A stretch of DNA of 64,000 bases from positions 887,001-951,000 of the forward strand of contig JAWQEG010000621.1 in assembly GCA_033782935.1 (NCBI GenBank), read 5' to 3'. Positions 35,891 to 47,494 of this stretch are shown here, in pieces. The notes under the pieces are model-generated. The model worked only from the letters and a program-made list of their open reading frames with translations. It was not told the origin of the DNA and did no database searches. The translations under genes and the position numbers were made by a program. Each line of letters begins with the position of its first letter. Position 1 is the stretch's first letter. Origin of the DNA: Petrolisthes cinctipes. Lineage: Eukaryota > Arthropoda > Malacostraca > Decapoda > Porcellanidae.

Positions 35891-36870
35891 GAAAGGGATG
35901 CAAGTACAGCTCCAGACTGAATTTTCTGGTACAGTCAGCACTGCCAACGCCTGTATATCTGGGGTTCAGAGTTCGAGTATACTCGACTCACTTGTCTGAG
36001 GCACAGAGAGAGAGGAGTGGGGGTGGGTGCTTGAGGAGAAAGGGGGGAGGGGAATTGAAAAGGTATTAGGAATAGATATCACTCTCCACGGTGATAGCCA
36101 TTCATTCTTATTCATATTAACAGGGTAGAGGAAGGGAAGAAGTACCTTAATAAATGAAATATATGATACAACATGAAATTGGAAAAAACTTTGGGATACC
36201 AACTCATTATATAATACTTTAGTAAATACTTATAAACAAAACATGGACGTCACTGCAGCACGTCAATGAAGTGATACTCGTATAAGCTTTACTGTCTGAT
36301 AACTAGGAATGTGGATCTTTATTGTATAGTAAGTAAGTAGGCTTCTCTCCAGTTCTTTTCCACCGACTGTGTGTGAGGTGAACTTTATGATATCAGCCTG
36401 ATCAGCAGGATATTTATTCCGACTGAAATATACAAGCATAAGTATATTTACCAACTTGCATGTCCTAATGGGTTAATGGCCAGTATACGAATTTATGGAC
36501 TTTAAGACATGCCCACGTGCCGCCCGTAACTAATCTCTTCACAACATAACAGCCTAACCTCATTATTTATGTCAGTCGATGTTACAGGGCATACTACTGA
36601 ATAGATGTAGACAGTGATAGTAAAATTATACCAGCATGCATGCCCAGGGGTTTATGGCCGGTAACAGATGAAGACAATGCATTAAGTAGTGTATTTTCTC
36701 AGAACATCAGTCTCTTATTATGATCCATGTCAGTGTGTCTGTCTTACCGTGGTTAGAGGTAAATTATCATAAAATTAAAAGTATGTATAATATAAGTATT
36801 AAAGTATTAGATAACAAGTTCGTATTATAAAGATTTTTTTATTTCATGCTACATTACACACTTCATGTAA
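35891..36870. other. Unassigned stretch
   Basis: No gene recognised. A GA/G-rich patch lies at 36003-36055; the rest is AT-rich. Confidence 0.4.
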
Positions 36871-37330
36871 TATATTTATTTTTCCTTTACGTTGTGATCA
36901 TAATACAGTGAAATGGAACCCTCCTTAGGCCTAAAAGATTTGATAGAACGAGGGTTGATAGAAAACAGGAATAGCAAGCATGGAGAGAACAGATGAGAAC
37001 AAAAAGGACAGTTGGAGAGACGAAACAGATCAAACACAATCCTAGGAGGTCTCGTGCTTGATATATTAGAAAAAAAATAAAACCATGAGAAGTGTGACAG
37101 AGAACAAGGTAGACTCATTGAGGTCCATCAGAGATGAGACATGACCGTGTGAGCAGTACGAAGGGAACGATTGCCGCCGAGCAGCATTCTACTCGGGACA
37201 CTCAATGAGAAAATATTGGACTGTAACTTGAGCCTGACAGTTCTGGCTGAATTGCGGTGCCTCGTCTTTTGTCATGCGACCACTTGCGGCTAAATAGTCC
37301 GGAGTTTGTTGTTTGTAAGAGATCCCCTAC
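36871..37330 (-). mobile_element. Possible C-terminal tail of a non-LTR element
   Basis: A short minus-strand reading contains CQAQVTVQYFLIECPE, then a stop, then NAARRQSFPSY, resembling the zinc-knuckle end (C-x2-C...H/Y-x4-C) that follows RNase H in many non-LTR elements. Frames are broken and the rest is not recognisable. It might belong to the second non-LTR family. Confidence 0.35.
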
Positions 37331-37942
37331 CCTATAGTTGGTTACACACATCTGAATGGCCATCATAACTCTACCCCCAACGCCTAATCTCTCTCTCTCT
37401 CTCTGAATGTGCTTCAGACAAGCGAGTCTTGTATATCATTAACTTTCAGCATATATATATTGTTACGTGTGTCTGAATTATTGTTATTGATTTATAAGTA
37501 TTGCTATCTATTTTTGACAGTGACTGTGAAAGGCTGTGAGTGTGGTAGCAGAAGCTCACACCCGGACGTGTTAAGTCCGAGTTTAACTCATTTATTATTC
37601 TATTTTCTTTATGTATGTCATAGCCAGCTATGTTCTCTAGATTCGTACGCATTCTCTCTCCTTCTCTCGCAAGTGGCGTGATGAGTGTCCGTTTTCATTG
37701 CTGGGGACTTCCAAATAGTTTCTTGGGAGGGAACGTATGAGTATAGTGTGTCTAAGTCTTGGTAGTTCAGATATCTTAGGAGACTGGGACAGCAAGCTTG
37801 TGTGTGTTTTGTAAGTGATTGAGTGTGGTGAGATTCGGGACCAGACACGCAGACGTATTTTGTTAAGTATAATTGTTTTTACTTCTACTTTCTTCTCACA
37901 GTAACTTAGGGGTCACTCTCATATAACTTGATATTACTATTA
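37331..37942. other. Unassigned stretch before the THAP transposon
   Basis: No gene recognised; a short CT run lies at about 37390-37402. Bases 37934-37942 (TTACTATTA) are the left copy of the target duplication of the next element. Confidence 0.5.
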
Positions 37943-38344
37943 TGGGGAATTTTCTAAACTCGTGGTTGCCACCAGGTGGCATCACAATCGGCGGTTCATC
38001 GCGCACACAAGCAAAATAAAATATTCCTTCAGAGTAATTCTATACACAAAAAAAATGCATCGAGCTTAAATGATACATATTTCTACACAATTCTTTCTAA
38101 GTAGTAAAACACAGGTAAAATAGTACTATTCGTGATCAAAAGGAGTTAAGTTGATTTTCTGGTGAAATTGGCATTCAGATTCTTTGGCCATCTCGGGATT
38201 ACCAAACAGGTACACCATTGATTGGAAACAAAGTAAATGAAAATACAATAAACATAAAAAGAACATGCAGGTCATAGTTAAAACTCCGAATTACATAGAT
38301 CAACTTCCTGGTTTATTGAAATACATATTTCAATTAAGAATAGG

Positions 38345-38411
38345 CAACTCGAATGTGCTGGCGAAGTAGTCAAATCGTATAGCAACTATCCACTGTTTCC
38401 TTTGTCCAGCT
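38345..38411 (-). pseudogene. THAP zinc-finger coding segment, distal half
   Basis: Continuing the minus-strand frame from 44851 across the duplicated target, this part reads QRKQWIVAIRFDYFASTFEL. The Trp followed by a hydrophobic-basic pattern matches the conserved W of THAP domains. After that the frame reaches TGA near 38334 without the later C-x2-H pair, so the domain is incomplete or a splice follows. The other half is at 44851-44927. Confidence 0.65.
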
Positions 38412-38865
38412 CCCCCCCAACGGGAACCGCCTTGACGTGGTGGGGGGGCTTGCGTGTCTCTGAGACCTGGCGAGCTAGACTAGAGGGGGCTCCGGCCCCT
38501 GCTCTGCCCCGATTTCGGGGAGAGAGGGCTTCCCATGCTAGTAAGGTCGCCAGTGAGAGACCAGACTAAATGGTTCCCATGCATTAGGCTGCCAGTACGG
38601 GCCAACAGCGCTGCCCTCCGGAGGGACTGCCCTCTAGGGGCCATCCTATGTTGGATGGTTGGGTGTCTGGGCCGGGAGATGTTGGGGAAGGGGGTCTCAG
38701 CACCGTCGTGGGCGAACTTTCGAGCCATTGGGGCTGCTTTTTTAAACGAGTGGCCCCGTGGGGGAAGAGGTACCCCGCCCACGGCGACCAGCGCTCGGTC
38801 CCCTCATCTGCCCGGTAGGTAGTAGCTCTTGGCTCCTGGGGCCAAAAACACTAAACCAACGATAT
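38412..38865 (+). promoter_or_regulatory. Structured 5' leader/UTR of copy B
   Basis: Same hairpins as copy A: CCCCCCC against GGGGGGG enclosing ACCGC/GTGGT, then GCTTGC/GCGAGC, then CCCCGATTTCGGGG. Relative to copy A it has a ~25-base G/C-rich addition near 38754-38779 (CCCGTGGGGGAAGAGG region). An internal promoter is expected in non-LTR leaders but cannot be pinpointed. Confidence 0.5.
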
Positions 38866-40869
38866 ATGGATACAGAAAAGCCCCAATCTCTTCCTCGAGC
38901 GGTGGTCGACCAGGCCCTCGAGACGTCACTCTCTGGTCGTGGTAAGATGCAGAAAGCTGCAAATAAGAGTAGACCTAGCAGGTCGGGTCTTGTATCGAAG
39001 AACCCTGTTACCGATTTGGACACGTTAATGTTAACGAATGTACTCGCATCCTTTACCTATGGCGCTATCCACTCCATTTTTAAGTGCTTTGGAGTAGTCC
39101 TCCGAATCCGAATCACATATGACAGTGATTGTAGGTCTAATCGGTGCTATATTACTTTCAATACAAATGCTGCTGCCAAAGCAGCATTTGAGTCAAAAGA
39201 TTCTCTGACGGTGGGGGATACTCATTGTAAAGTTCAGATGATACGGTCCATCAATGTAGTTGACAGTGACAATGATTACTGCCCTAATATATTTGATGAT
39301 TCTGCAGAGCATGTCCCAAAGGAACGTCGGGTTCCTACACCCTTTTGGTTTGTGGCTTACTACAGGGAGGGACGTGGTAACCTTATCCATGCTTCCCGGT
39401 ATCTTGAGAAAGAAATTGGATTATTACCAATGGGCCACATAAAGAAATATGGTAAGGGAGTTTTAATCAGAGCCAAAGATCTTACACAGGCCATGATGCT
39501 CCTCAATCTCCCCTGTCCTTCTGATAGCATGTTTGAATCTATTAAACCACATCGAACATTTAATTATAGCAAGGGGCGTATATATAATTAGGACCTGTAT
39601 GAATTCTCTGAAGAGGACATTCTCGCTATGTGCCCAGACAGTGTCCAACGAGTAACGAAGATGAAAGGCAGTAAAAATATGATCATCCTCACTTTCTATG
39701 GCTCGCATATCCCAGATCGCATTAACATTAACCCCACCTCATTTGAGGTGAAGCCTTTTGTTGAGCGTCCCCTACAGTGTTTCTGTTGTTATGAGTTTGG
39801 TCATGGGAAAAGGAACTGCAACAACCGTTCCCGGTGTGGTAATTGTTCCGCTCTTGACTCACATCTTACTTCTGAGTGTCGGTCAGAGAGTTACTGCTTT
39901 TACTGCAGAGATTCTCACCCCTTGCGTTCTCGCCAATGTAAGATGTACCTACTTGAGCAGGATATCCTCCACTTGGCTAATACTCAATTCATTAGCATAG
40001 GTAGTGCCAGACGGCAACTCAATTTCAGGCGACAGAAGGATGGTGGTGTGAAGACATACGCCTCCTCCCTTCGTCCTAAATTGGTTGCAGCACCCTCTCA
40101 ACCCTCTAGTGAGAACGTTTCTAAGGTTACTCTACATAATAGTTTCTCTGTCTTGGAAACTTTATCAGACACTCATTCTGGTGACCCTTCAACTGATGAC
40201 AATTCTCAGACTTTAGCTAAAGGTGTCCATGTGGTAGAGGTTCACGCTGCCACACGCTCTCCCAAAAGGAAACTTAAGTCACCTAAACTGCCACAGAGAC
40301 GCCTTCGTGGTTCCTCTGAGGCACTTGACTCTATAGATGTTCCACCTTGTGAGGCAACCATCTCTGTGGACTCATCCATAGTTTCCTCTCAATTTCACCA
40401 GAAGCGTTCTCGTGGCTCTGATGAATCTCTTGATTCAACAGAAGTTCCTCCTCACAAGCTTCCTTCGGGATCATCAGAGGGGCGTGAAGTTAATGTGGAT
40501 GCCACGGATGTTGTGACTTCAAAAGGTTCACTTTCTCTTCCGCTTGAGCAGCGGAGTGATTCTACCACCTGTATTATGGATGTTGATGTATCTGCCTGTG
40601 TCAGTGATACCACTGCTGTACAGGACAGAACCAATGTAATTGTTTCAAAGATTATCCCATCTCATGTACCTTCATCTTCTTCTAATATATCATATGCTTC
40701 AGGGACTCGTCTACGGGTCCCAATTACTGCCCCAAGTACTACTCCTCGGGTTCGCTCTTTTTCTAGTGGCCCAGGATTAGACAAAACCTATTGTTTGAAT
40801 AAACCCTCAGGTCGAGGTGGTAGTGGGAAGTACCTCCGTGAGGCTTCCCAAAAATCAGTACTAAAGTAA
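38866..40869 (+). pseudogene. ORF1 protein of I-like element, copy B (one nonsense codon)
   Basis: A 667-codon frame from ATG 38866 (MDTEKPQSLP) to TAA 40867-40869, interrupted only by TAG at 39589-39591, where copy A has GAG. An RRM-like fold covers about residues 50-115. Three CCHC-type knuckles begin at about 39780 (CFCCYEFGHGKRNC, CGNCSALDSHLTSEC, CFYCRDSHPLRSRQC). A long Ser/Thr/Pro-rich tail and a basic C-terminal segment follow. Compared with copy A it lacks about 8 codons (SQEAAASC region) near 40107. The product would be the nucleic-acid-binding partner of ORF2 in the retrotransposition particle. Confidence 0.88.
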
Positions 40870-43800
40870 CACCGTTCAAGGTCCTTCAGTGGAATTGCCG
40901 TGGCTTGCGTGCTTCTTGGGAGGAACTGCGCGTTCTTCTCTCTATCTTCTCTCCTGCATGTGTTTCTCTCCAAGAGACAATGCTTGAGGACTACATTCCT
41001 GCCAGTCCTCCAGCATACTCAGCATTTTATTCCAATTCATTTGAAGGGCAGGGTCATCATGGTGGCTCTGCCATCCTAGTTCGCCGAGATATTCCATGCA
41101 CGAGCCTGGAGCTTGACACTCCGCTCCAGGCTGTTGCAGTTAAGGTTTTTATGGACCGCCCGTACACTGTATGCAGTCTATACCTTCCTCCCAGTGTTAC
41201 AGTTGAGAGGGGTGATCTCAACCATCTTGTACGGGACCTTCCATCTCCCTTTATTTTATTGGGTGATTTTAATGGTCGTCATCCTCTGTGGGGTGACTGT
41301 TCGGTCAACCCCAGGGGTGTTTTATTGGCTTCTTTTATTGAGGATGAGGGATTAGGGGTTTTAAATATGGGAGATGTGACACATTTTAATAGCCCTACTG
41401 GGACTTTTACCGCCATTGACATTTCCCTTTGCTCACCCAGTGCTCTGTTGGATTTTACTTGGAGAGTGTTGCCTGACTTATATGGCAGTGACCATTTCCC
41501 TATACTTTTAGAAGGTAACAGGTACGAACCACAGTCTCGTCTTCCTAGGTGGAAATTAGAGAAGGCTGACTGGCAGTTTTTTAGAGAGCTAACTTCTTTG
41601 GTCTCTTCTGTAGCCGATTTCGGTAGCTCTGACGAGGCTGTAACATATTTCACTGATATGCTCCACTCTGCTGCTCTCAACTCTATCCCTAGAACTTTTG
41701 GCTACTTTCCCAAACGTCCTGTCCCTTGGTGGTCACCAGTCTGCACCACTGCTGTGCGGGAGAAGCGCGCTGCTTTCTCTCGCCTTCGTCGCAATCGTGG
41801 GGACCCAACTCTTTTAGAGGACTTCCGACGGGCAAGGGCTCGGGCTAGACGAGTTTTAAAAGAGGCCCGACGTGCATCTTGGAAGGCCTATGTGTCTTCA
41901 ATTAATACTAAAACTCCACTCACCCAAGTGTTCAGGAGAGTCCGTAAGATGGCGGGGAAGTTTTCTCCTAGTTCTCCACCTGTACTTAAGGTCAATGGAA
42001 TTAAGATCATGGATGGTTTGAAAGTGGCCAATACCATGGCGGAGGCTTTTGCAAAGGTCTCCAGCCGTGACTCTCGACCTCTGGCTGTCAGGCATGAGTT
42101 AAGAGCCAAGGAGCGTACAGTCCTGGATTTCACAGGGAACGAGAATGAAAGTTATAACCATATATTCACCCTGAGAGACCTGCATTCTGCTCTCTCTCTC
42201 TGCGGCGACACTTCTCCTGGGCCAGACAACATCCCATATGCAATGTTACGACACTTGGGTGAGGAAGCGATCTCATTTCTTTTAGCTGTATATAACAGAA
42301 TCTGGCTGGAGGGTGTCTTCCCTTCTGGGTGGAGGGTTGCTACCATCCTTCCTTTTCTCAAGCCGGGCAAGGACTCTGGTGTTGCCCTCAATTATCGACC
42401 AATTGCCTTGACCTCCTGTCTCTGTAAACTATTTGAAAAGATGGTGAATGTCAGACTGGTATACTTCTTGGAACGGGGTGATTTTCTGTCTCTGTCCCAG
42501 TCTGGCTTTCGTAAATACCGTTCCACTACAGATGCTCTGGTCAGGTTGGAAGCTGCTGCATGTGAGGCCTTTGCACGACATCAACACCTTGTCTGTGTAT
42601 TCTTTGATTTAGAGAAAGCCTATGACACTACATGGCAATATGGCATCCTGCAGCAACTCCATTTATATGGCCTGCGGGGTCGCCTTCCACGCTTTCTTAA
42701 GGAGTTTCTCAGTGGTCGCAGTTTTCTGTGAAGGTTGGTACATCCCACTCAGCATCTGTTGCACAGGAGGAGGGCGTACCCCAGGGAAGCGTCCTCAGTG
42801 TCACATTGTTTGTAGTAGCAATTAATGCCATTGCCTCATCCCTTCCAGACGGTATAGCTAACTCGATGTACGTTGACGACCTAGCAGTCTGGTTTGCTGC
42901 TTCCCGTATGTCAGTGGCGGAGCGGCGCATGCAGCTTGCCCTTGACAGGGTGTCACGTTGGACTGGTTCTCATGGGTTTCGATTTTCTCCTTCCAAGACA
43001 GTTGCTATGCACTTCTGCCGCATCCGAGGCGTCCACCCGGATCCGAACTTATTCATGTATGGTCATCGGATACGATGTGTCGAGGAGACTCGCTTTTTGG
43101 GTACCTCCATTTTGACAAACGTTTGAATTGGGTTCCCCACTTACGTACACTTAAGGTCTCTTGCCTCAAGGCTCTTAACCTGTTGAGGGTCCTGAGCCAT
43201 ACATCCTGGGGGGCTGATCGGGCCACCCTCCTCCGCCTATACCATGTTCTTATTAGGTCAAAACTCGACTATGGGTGTGAGGTGTACTCTTCTGCCACCG
43301 ATGCCCGTCTCAGAGTTTTAGACCCTGTTCATCATGCTGGAGTACGTCTGGCGAAAGGAGCCTTTAGGTCGTCCCCAATCCCCAGTCTCCTGGTGGACGC
43401 TAATGAGCCACCTCTTGATCTCCGTCGTCAGTCCTTGATGGTTCGTTGTTGGCAACGATTACATCGACTTCCTGACTCCCTACCTTGCTTGGCGGTGTCA
43501 TCTGATATCATGTCTCAATACTACCTTTTACATTCTCGTGCACCATGGCCCTTTGGCTTCCGGGTCAGGAAGGCTATGGAGGAGATGGGCATAGATGACT
43601 ACCAGATTTGTCCTGTGAGGGTCCCCAGGGTGGCTCCATGGCTTCTTCCAGAAGTTTTCCCCTGCACCTGCTTTACAGACAAGAAAGAATCTCTTCCTCC
43701 TCCAGTGGCTCGTTCCCTCTTTTTAGAACATGCCTTCACTCACAGGAGGGACACTGATGGGTCAAAGTCTGATGCTGGAGTTGGCTTTGGAGTTGTCTTT

Positions 43801-44577
43801 CCTGACTTTTGCCGTGGAGGCAGGCTCCCTTCTGTCATGTCCATTTTTACTGCAGAGCTCTCGGCCATTTTATATGCCCTCCAAGTGATTTTTACTCTCC
43901 CTCAGCCTTCGTTTACTATTTTTAGCGATTCCTGTAGTGCCTTGCAGGCCTTGTGCAATTTTAACTCTTCCCATCCCCTGGTGTTGGCCATTCTTGAGTG
44001 GCTTGTCCTCCTGGGTCGTCGTGGCCGGAAAGTCACTTTTTGTTGGGTCCCGGCCCATGTGGGTGTTGATGGGAATGAGCGGGCTGACGCCCTGGCTAAG
44101 GCTGTGGTCTCCAATTCCCGGCCTCCTGCCAGGCGTCATCCTGTTCCTGCAGTGGACCTTCGACCCTACATAGATGCTACCGTTCGTTCCTGCTGGCAGG
44201 ACAGATGGGACGCCGTCAGGGCTAACAAGCTCCGCGACATCCGCCAGCGTCTTGGTTTGTGGAGCTACAGTGGCCTGTCCCGCCGGTGGGAGACAGCTCT
44301 TGTCCGTCTCCGCATTGGCCACACATTATTGACACATGGCTTTTTAATGGAGAGGGCTCACCCTCCCTACTGTGATGATTGTCTTGTCCCTTTGACAGTA
44401 CGGCATCTTATTGTCGAGTGACCCAGCCTTGGGGACCTTCGTCGTAGGCACCTCTCCGAGTACCGGAAGGGTAACGGTTCTTACAGTCTCTCTCAGGTGC
44501 TCGGGGAGGAGGCTTGTAGTGTGGGAGGGAACACCCTCTCCTATGTGGAGGAGGCTGGCCTCCTCCAAAAGTTGTGA
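40870..44577 (+). pseudogene. ORF2 polyprotein of I-like element, copy B (EN-RT-RNase H)
   Basis: APE endonuclease (WNCRGLRASWEELRVLL, QETML, LGDFNGRHPLWG, SDHFPILLEG) is followed by RT (YRPIALTSCLCKLFE, FFDLEKAYDTTW, PQGSVLSVTLF, NSMYVDDLAVWFA), RNase H (DTDGSKSDAG, FSDSCSALQAL, WVPAHVGVDGNERADALAK) and a C-x2-C-x7-H-x4-C knuckle. Breaks: a 1-base loss near 42722, a 2-base gain near 43105, a 12-base loss at 43748 that removes the residues before TDGS, and TGA at 44419. The frame is -1 relative to ORF1 and overlaps its last codons. No ATG precedes WNCRG, so translation was probably coupled to ORF1 termination. Confidence 0.9.
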
Positions 44578-44850
44578 ATTTTATTATATTTATGGCTTTT
44601 TAGATAGTTCAACGTTTTCTTATCTTTTATATATTTTACTTGAATTAGTCAGGTTTTTTTTTTTTTTTTTTTTTTTTAGTATAAATGTGCCTTTTAGTTT
44701 GTATGTTCTTTTATTCATGCTGCCTCTCCCTTTCGGGGTGGAGAAGTCTGTTTAGTTTGTGTAAATATTTTATTAATGATGTAGCTGACTACTTTGTGTT
44801 GGGCGGTATATGACCATAGCTGTTGCGCCGCCAAATGCCTCATGGCATTT
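44578..44850 (+). other. 3' UTR of copy B
   Basis: Matches the 3' UTR of copy A, with an expanded T-run of about 25 at 44654-44680. The element ends directly at the target duplication, without AATC repeats. Confidence 0.75.
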
Positions 44851-44927
44851 CTTTGTCCAGCTTCTTTGGGGAATTTGTGGCCCCCATGTCTATTAACACA
44901 TTGAGGGACACAACACGATGATGGCAT
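44851..44927 (-). pseudogene. THAP zinc-finger coding segment, N-terminal half
   Basis: From ATG (44927-44925, minus) the frame reads MPSSCCVPQCVNRHGGHKFP, then KEAG. This is the start of a THAP domain: C-x4-C near the N-terminus and an H-K-F-P motif, as in THAP1-type proteins. Read across the target duplication it continues at 38411. THAP domains are DNA-binding C2CH fingers found in P-type transposases and in host proteins derived from them. In-frame codons extend upstream to 45068, but the Met at 44927 is the conserved start. Confidence 0.75.
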
Positions 44928-45753
44928 GGTTGATAAAGTTGATTGTTGAGATCTTGAGGAGTGAGGACTCTCCCTCTCGGATGTTTGTTTTGGTTCCAAC
45001 TCGCTGAGTCTCGCTCGGCTACTTTTGATTTGTCGCTCACTTGGTGAAGGAGATGCTAATATCTCCACAAAAATAACTATATCTTTATATTACCATGTTA
45101 CTGGATATGTTACGTCATAATATGTAGTACAGTCTTAATCATATTTATTTGTATTGTCCAAATAAATAGATTTTAGCCTTGGCATATGCCTTACTTTAAA
45201 TATCGACAGCAGAAGGTCGATAATCACGAAACAAAAATATCTAATTTAACCAACTTATCTCAAAATTATCCATACAGGGTATTAAAAAGTCGATGCAGGA
45301 TTTCGAAAGTATCATAATGATCAAGGTTCTATGCATTTGTATGCTGATGGGATTTTAAAAAACAATATTTTAGCTCATGTCGCATGAACTGACTGCACAG
45401 CAGTGACATCTAGCGGATTAGTTCCAGAAATTCCCCATTACTATTATATATATATTTGGGTATTGATATTTCTATTATTATATTACATGTGTATTGTGAT
45501 GCATTGATGTTTATTTACCATATATGCCAGTGAAGTGCTAACTTGCTAATATTATTGATGGACTAATTCTGTGCTTACGTGTGTGCCTAGTGCCTTGTGT
45601 TATTGAAGTGATGGCACCGTGGTAGTGAGTTGTTGTGTGGTTATTGCAAGTGTATTATATATTCTGGGAACTCTGTCTCACGTTCTGTCATATATGGGAA
45701 TCCTGATTTCATTTATTAATTCTTTCAGTGTTAATTGTATGTCTTTGTGTTTG

Positions 45754-45874
<121 letters not shown>

Positions 45875-45989
45875 CACCATCTGGTCCTGTTGCCTGGCAT
45901 TGTTTGGAGGAATCAAGGTGCTCCAGAGTAATCAAAGCATACCATCCCATTAATGTCTTGGCCATACTTTCAGATGCCAGGCGCAGTGA

Positions 45990-46180
45990 ACCAATGACCA
46001 GTGTCAGAGGGAGCAGTGTTCGAGAAACAGAGATGATTTTAATTAATGCACCCACAATGATTCAGAGTCACTCCTCCGAACTCATGATCACAAGGGGTGG
46101 TTCAGGATTCAAATTTCTTAGTGGCTCAACATTTACAACGCTAAGTGGTTAACACAGAAGTGAAGCCAACTGTACCATAC
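45990..46180 (+). repeat. SINE-like repeat (same family as 22616-22775)
   Basis: Shares GGTTCAGGATTCAAATTTCT, a GTGGCTC-ACATT block, GCTAAGTGGT and AGCCAACTGTAC in order with the minus-strand repeat at 22616-22775. The B-box-like GGTTCAGGATTC is one step less canonical than in that copy. Confidence 0.5.
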
Positions 46181-47280
46181 ACTGTTGCCAGAACCGATAT
46201 CATACATATAAGAAGTGGCCTTGCCTGGGGTCAATTTAAATAAGTGTTCACTGGAATTTTATAGTTGTATCCTGATCCGAAACACAGTATGAATTTCTGC
46301 CAACTGAAGAGATTCTGGCGGAGTAGGATGTGAGGTTAACAGACATTGTTGTGTCTCGGATCAGGACAGAATTTTTGACCCCCAGTGCAACAGTTAGCCG
46401 AGAATGTGTTGGGTCTGTGGATTCGGCACCACACATCAATTTAATTAATGTGCCTGTCAGGAAATTTAGTGTTAATGGAAAATGAGGCTTTATGATGTTA
46501 AACCAGCAGACTTACATTCAATGTGGCTCCATGCAGATTAGATATTTTGTCCGGGAATATGTCCACATTGTATGTGAAATTTTTGAAGCTCCAATTTCTG
46601 AGAAATTTAACACGCTGCTTGGAGTACATCTGGTTGATGTATACTTTCCACTCACCAAGTTTCTCAGACTGTTGGGTGAAAAGAGTAGAATATTACTTAA
46701 CAATTAATAATGCAATAATTATGCTACACAATATGATTTTCCTGGCTTATGAATCATTTACTGATTAATTGAAAGACTAAATGCATAAAGTTCTACATAC
46801 TGATGTCACACAAGGAAGAAAATCTAAGCAACCTGCAATAGAAAGCATGATTGTAGAAAATAACAGGTTTGTTTGTCATGCCTGACAATCATATTAATAT
46901 TATAAATATATTTAAAGGAAATGGTTTGGTAGCAATTGTTTCCAAACTACTGCTATAGGAATAGATCAGTTATTCTAGCAGCTAGGTGACGTTTTATTCA
47001 ACATGAATGGTGCAGATGGTTTGGAATACAAGAAATGTTCATCAGGGTCAGGATGGCCTAGAAACCTAATTTTAAAGTTTCTAAAGTGGTGGGTGTGGCT
47101 AGGGGCCACGCCCATTATACTCCCAAAAATGACAAGACATGCGAGGTGCAGACTTCATATAAGTAACATTCAGTGATGCCAAGTATGGTGAATTTTCCCT
47201 ATACATGGAGAATTAGAGGTACCAATGTGGAAATTACATAAAGATTGTTCAAGTGTAAAAGGGGTAATTTCTACCAGATG

Positions 47281-47282
<2 letters not shown>

Positions 47283-47326
<44 letters not shown>
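47283..47326. repeat. (AT)n microsatellite in Penelope-like element
   Basis: About 44 bp of AT dinucleotides 3' of the Penelope-like ORF. Confidence 0.95.
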
Positions 47327-47329
<3 letters not shown>

Positions 47330-47365
47330 AAATAACCACAGGAGAAATAATAGACAGAACAGGAA

Positions 47366-47424
47366 GTACTTTCGTATATTACATCCTCAGACAGAGTGAA
47401 ACATAAAAGGGTATAGTCGGAGTA
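47366..47424 (-). ncRNA. Candidate hammerhead-like ribozyme motif
   Basis: On the minus strand CTGAGGA (47390-47384) is followed by a GTA/TAC mini-stem and GAAA (47373-47370). AGTA just after GAAA can pair with TACT upstream (near 47424-47420), where a U-C cleavage step would lie. Penelope-like elements are reported to carry hammerhead ribozymes, but here an extra U precedes stem II and stem I does not pair well at its base, so it may be inactive or spurious. Confidence 0.3.
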
Positions 47425-47494
47425 TATATACACATAGGCCACCTGGGGGTGGAGCTAAAAGAAACCTCACCTCACCTCACATCACATGCCCAGA

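Larger units (their letters stand above)
38412..44850 (+). mobile_element. I-like non-LTR retrotransposon, copy B (full length)
   Basis: A complete 6,439-bp copy flanked by CTTTGTCCAGCT at 38400-38411 and 44851-44862. It starts with the C-run leader and ends at CATGGCATTT without an AATC tail. ORF1 has one nonsense codon; ORF2 has two frameshifts, one nonsense codon and a 12-base deletion. It is the best reference for the family here and very similar to copy A by eye. It inserted into the THAP coding region of a DNA transposon, in opposite orientation to that gene. Confidence 0.95.
37943..45437 (-). mobile_element. Short THAP-domain DNA transposon, split by copy B
   Basis: Ends are TGGGGAATTTTCTAAACTC on the left and, reverse complemented, TGGGGAATTTCTGGAACT on the right; weaker similarity continues inward for about 70 bp (a GTTCAT-GCG block, then TAAAATATT). 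TTACTATTA occurs directly outside both ends (37934-37942 and 45438-45446), a 9-bp target duplication. Removing copy B leaves about 1.04 kb carrying only a THAP-type coding segment, so this is probably an internally deleted relative of a THAP-transposase element such as P. Nine-base duplications also occur in Mutator-like elements, so the superfamily is open. Confidence 0.7.

Noticed and set aside
40845..40865. CCCAAAA as a -1 frameshift heptamer between ORF1 and ORF2
   Set aside because: The heptamer is in the wrong phase relative to the ORF1 codons (not X-XXY-YYZ).
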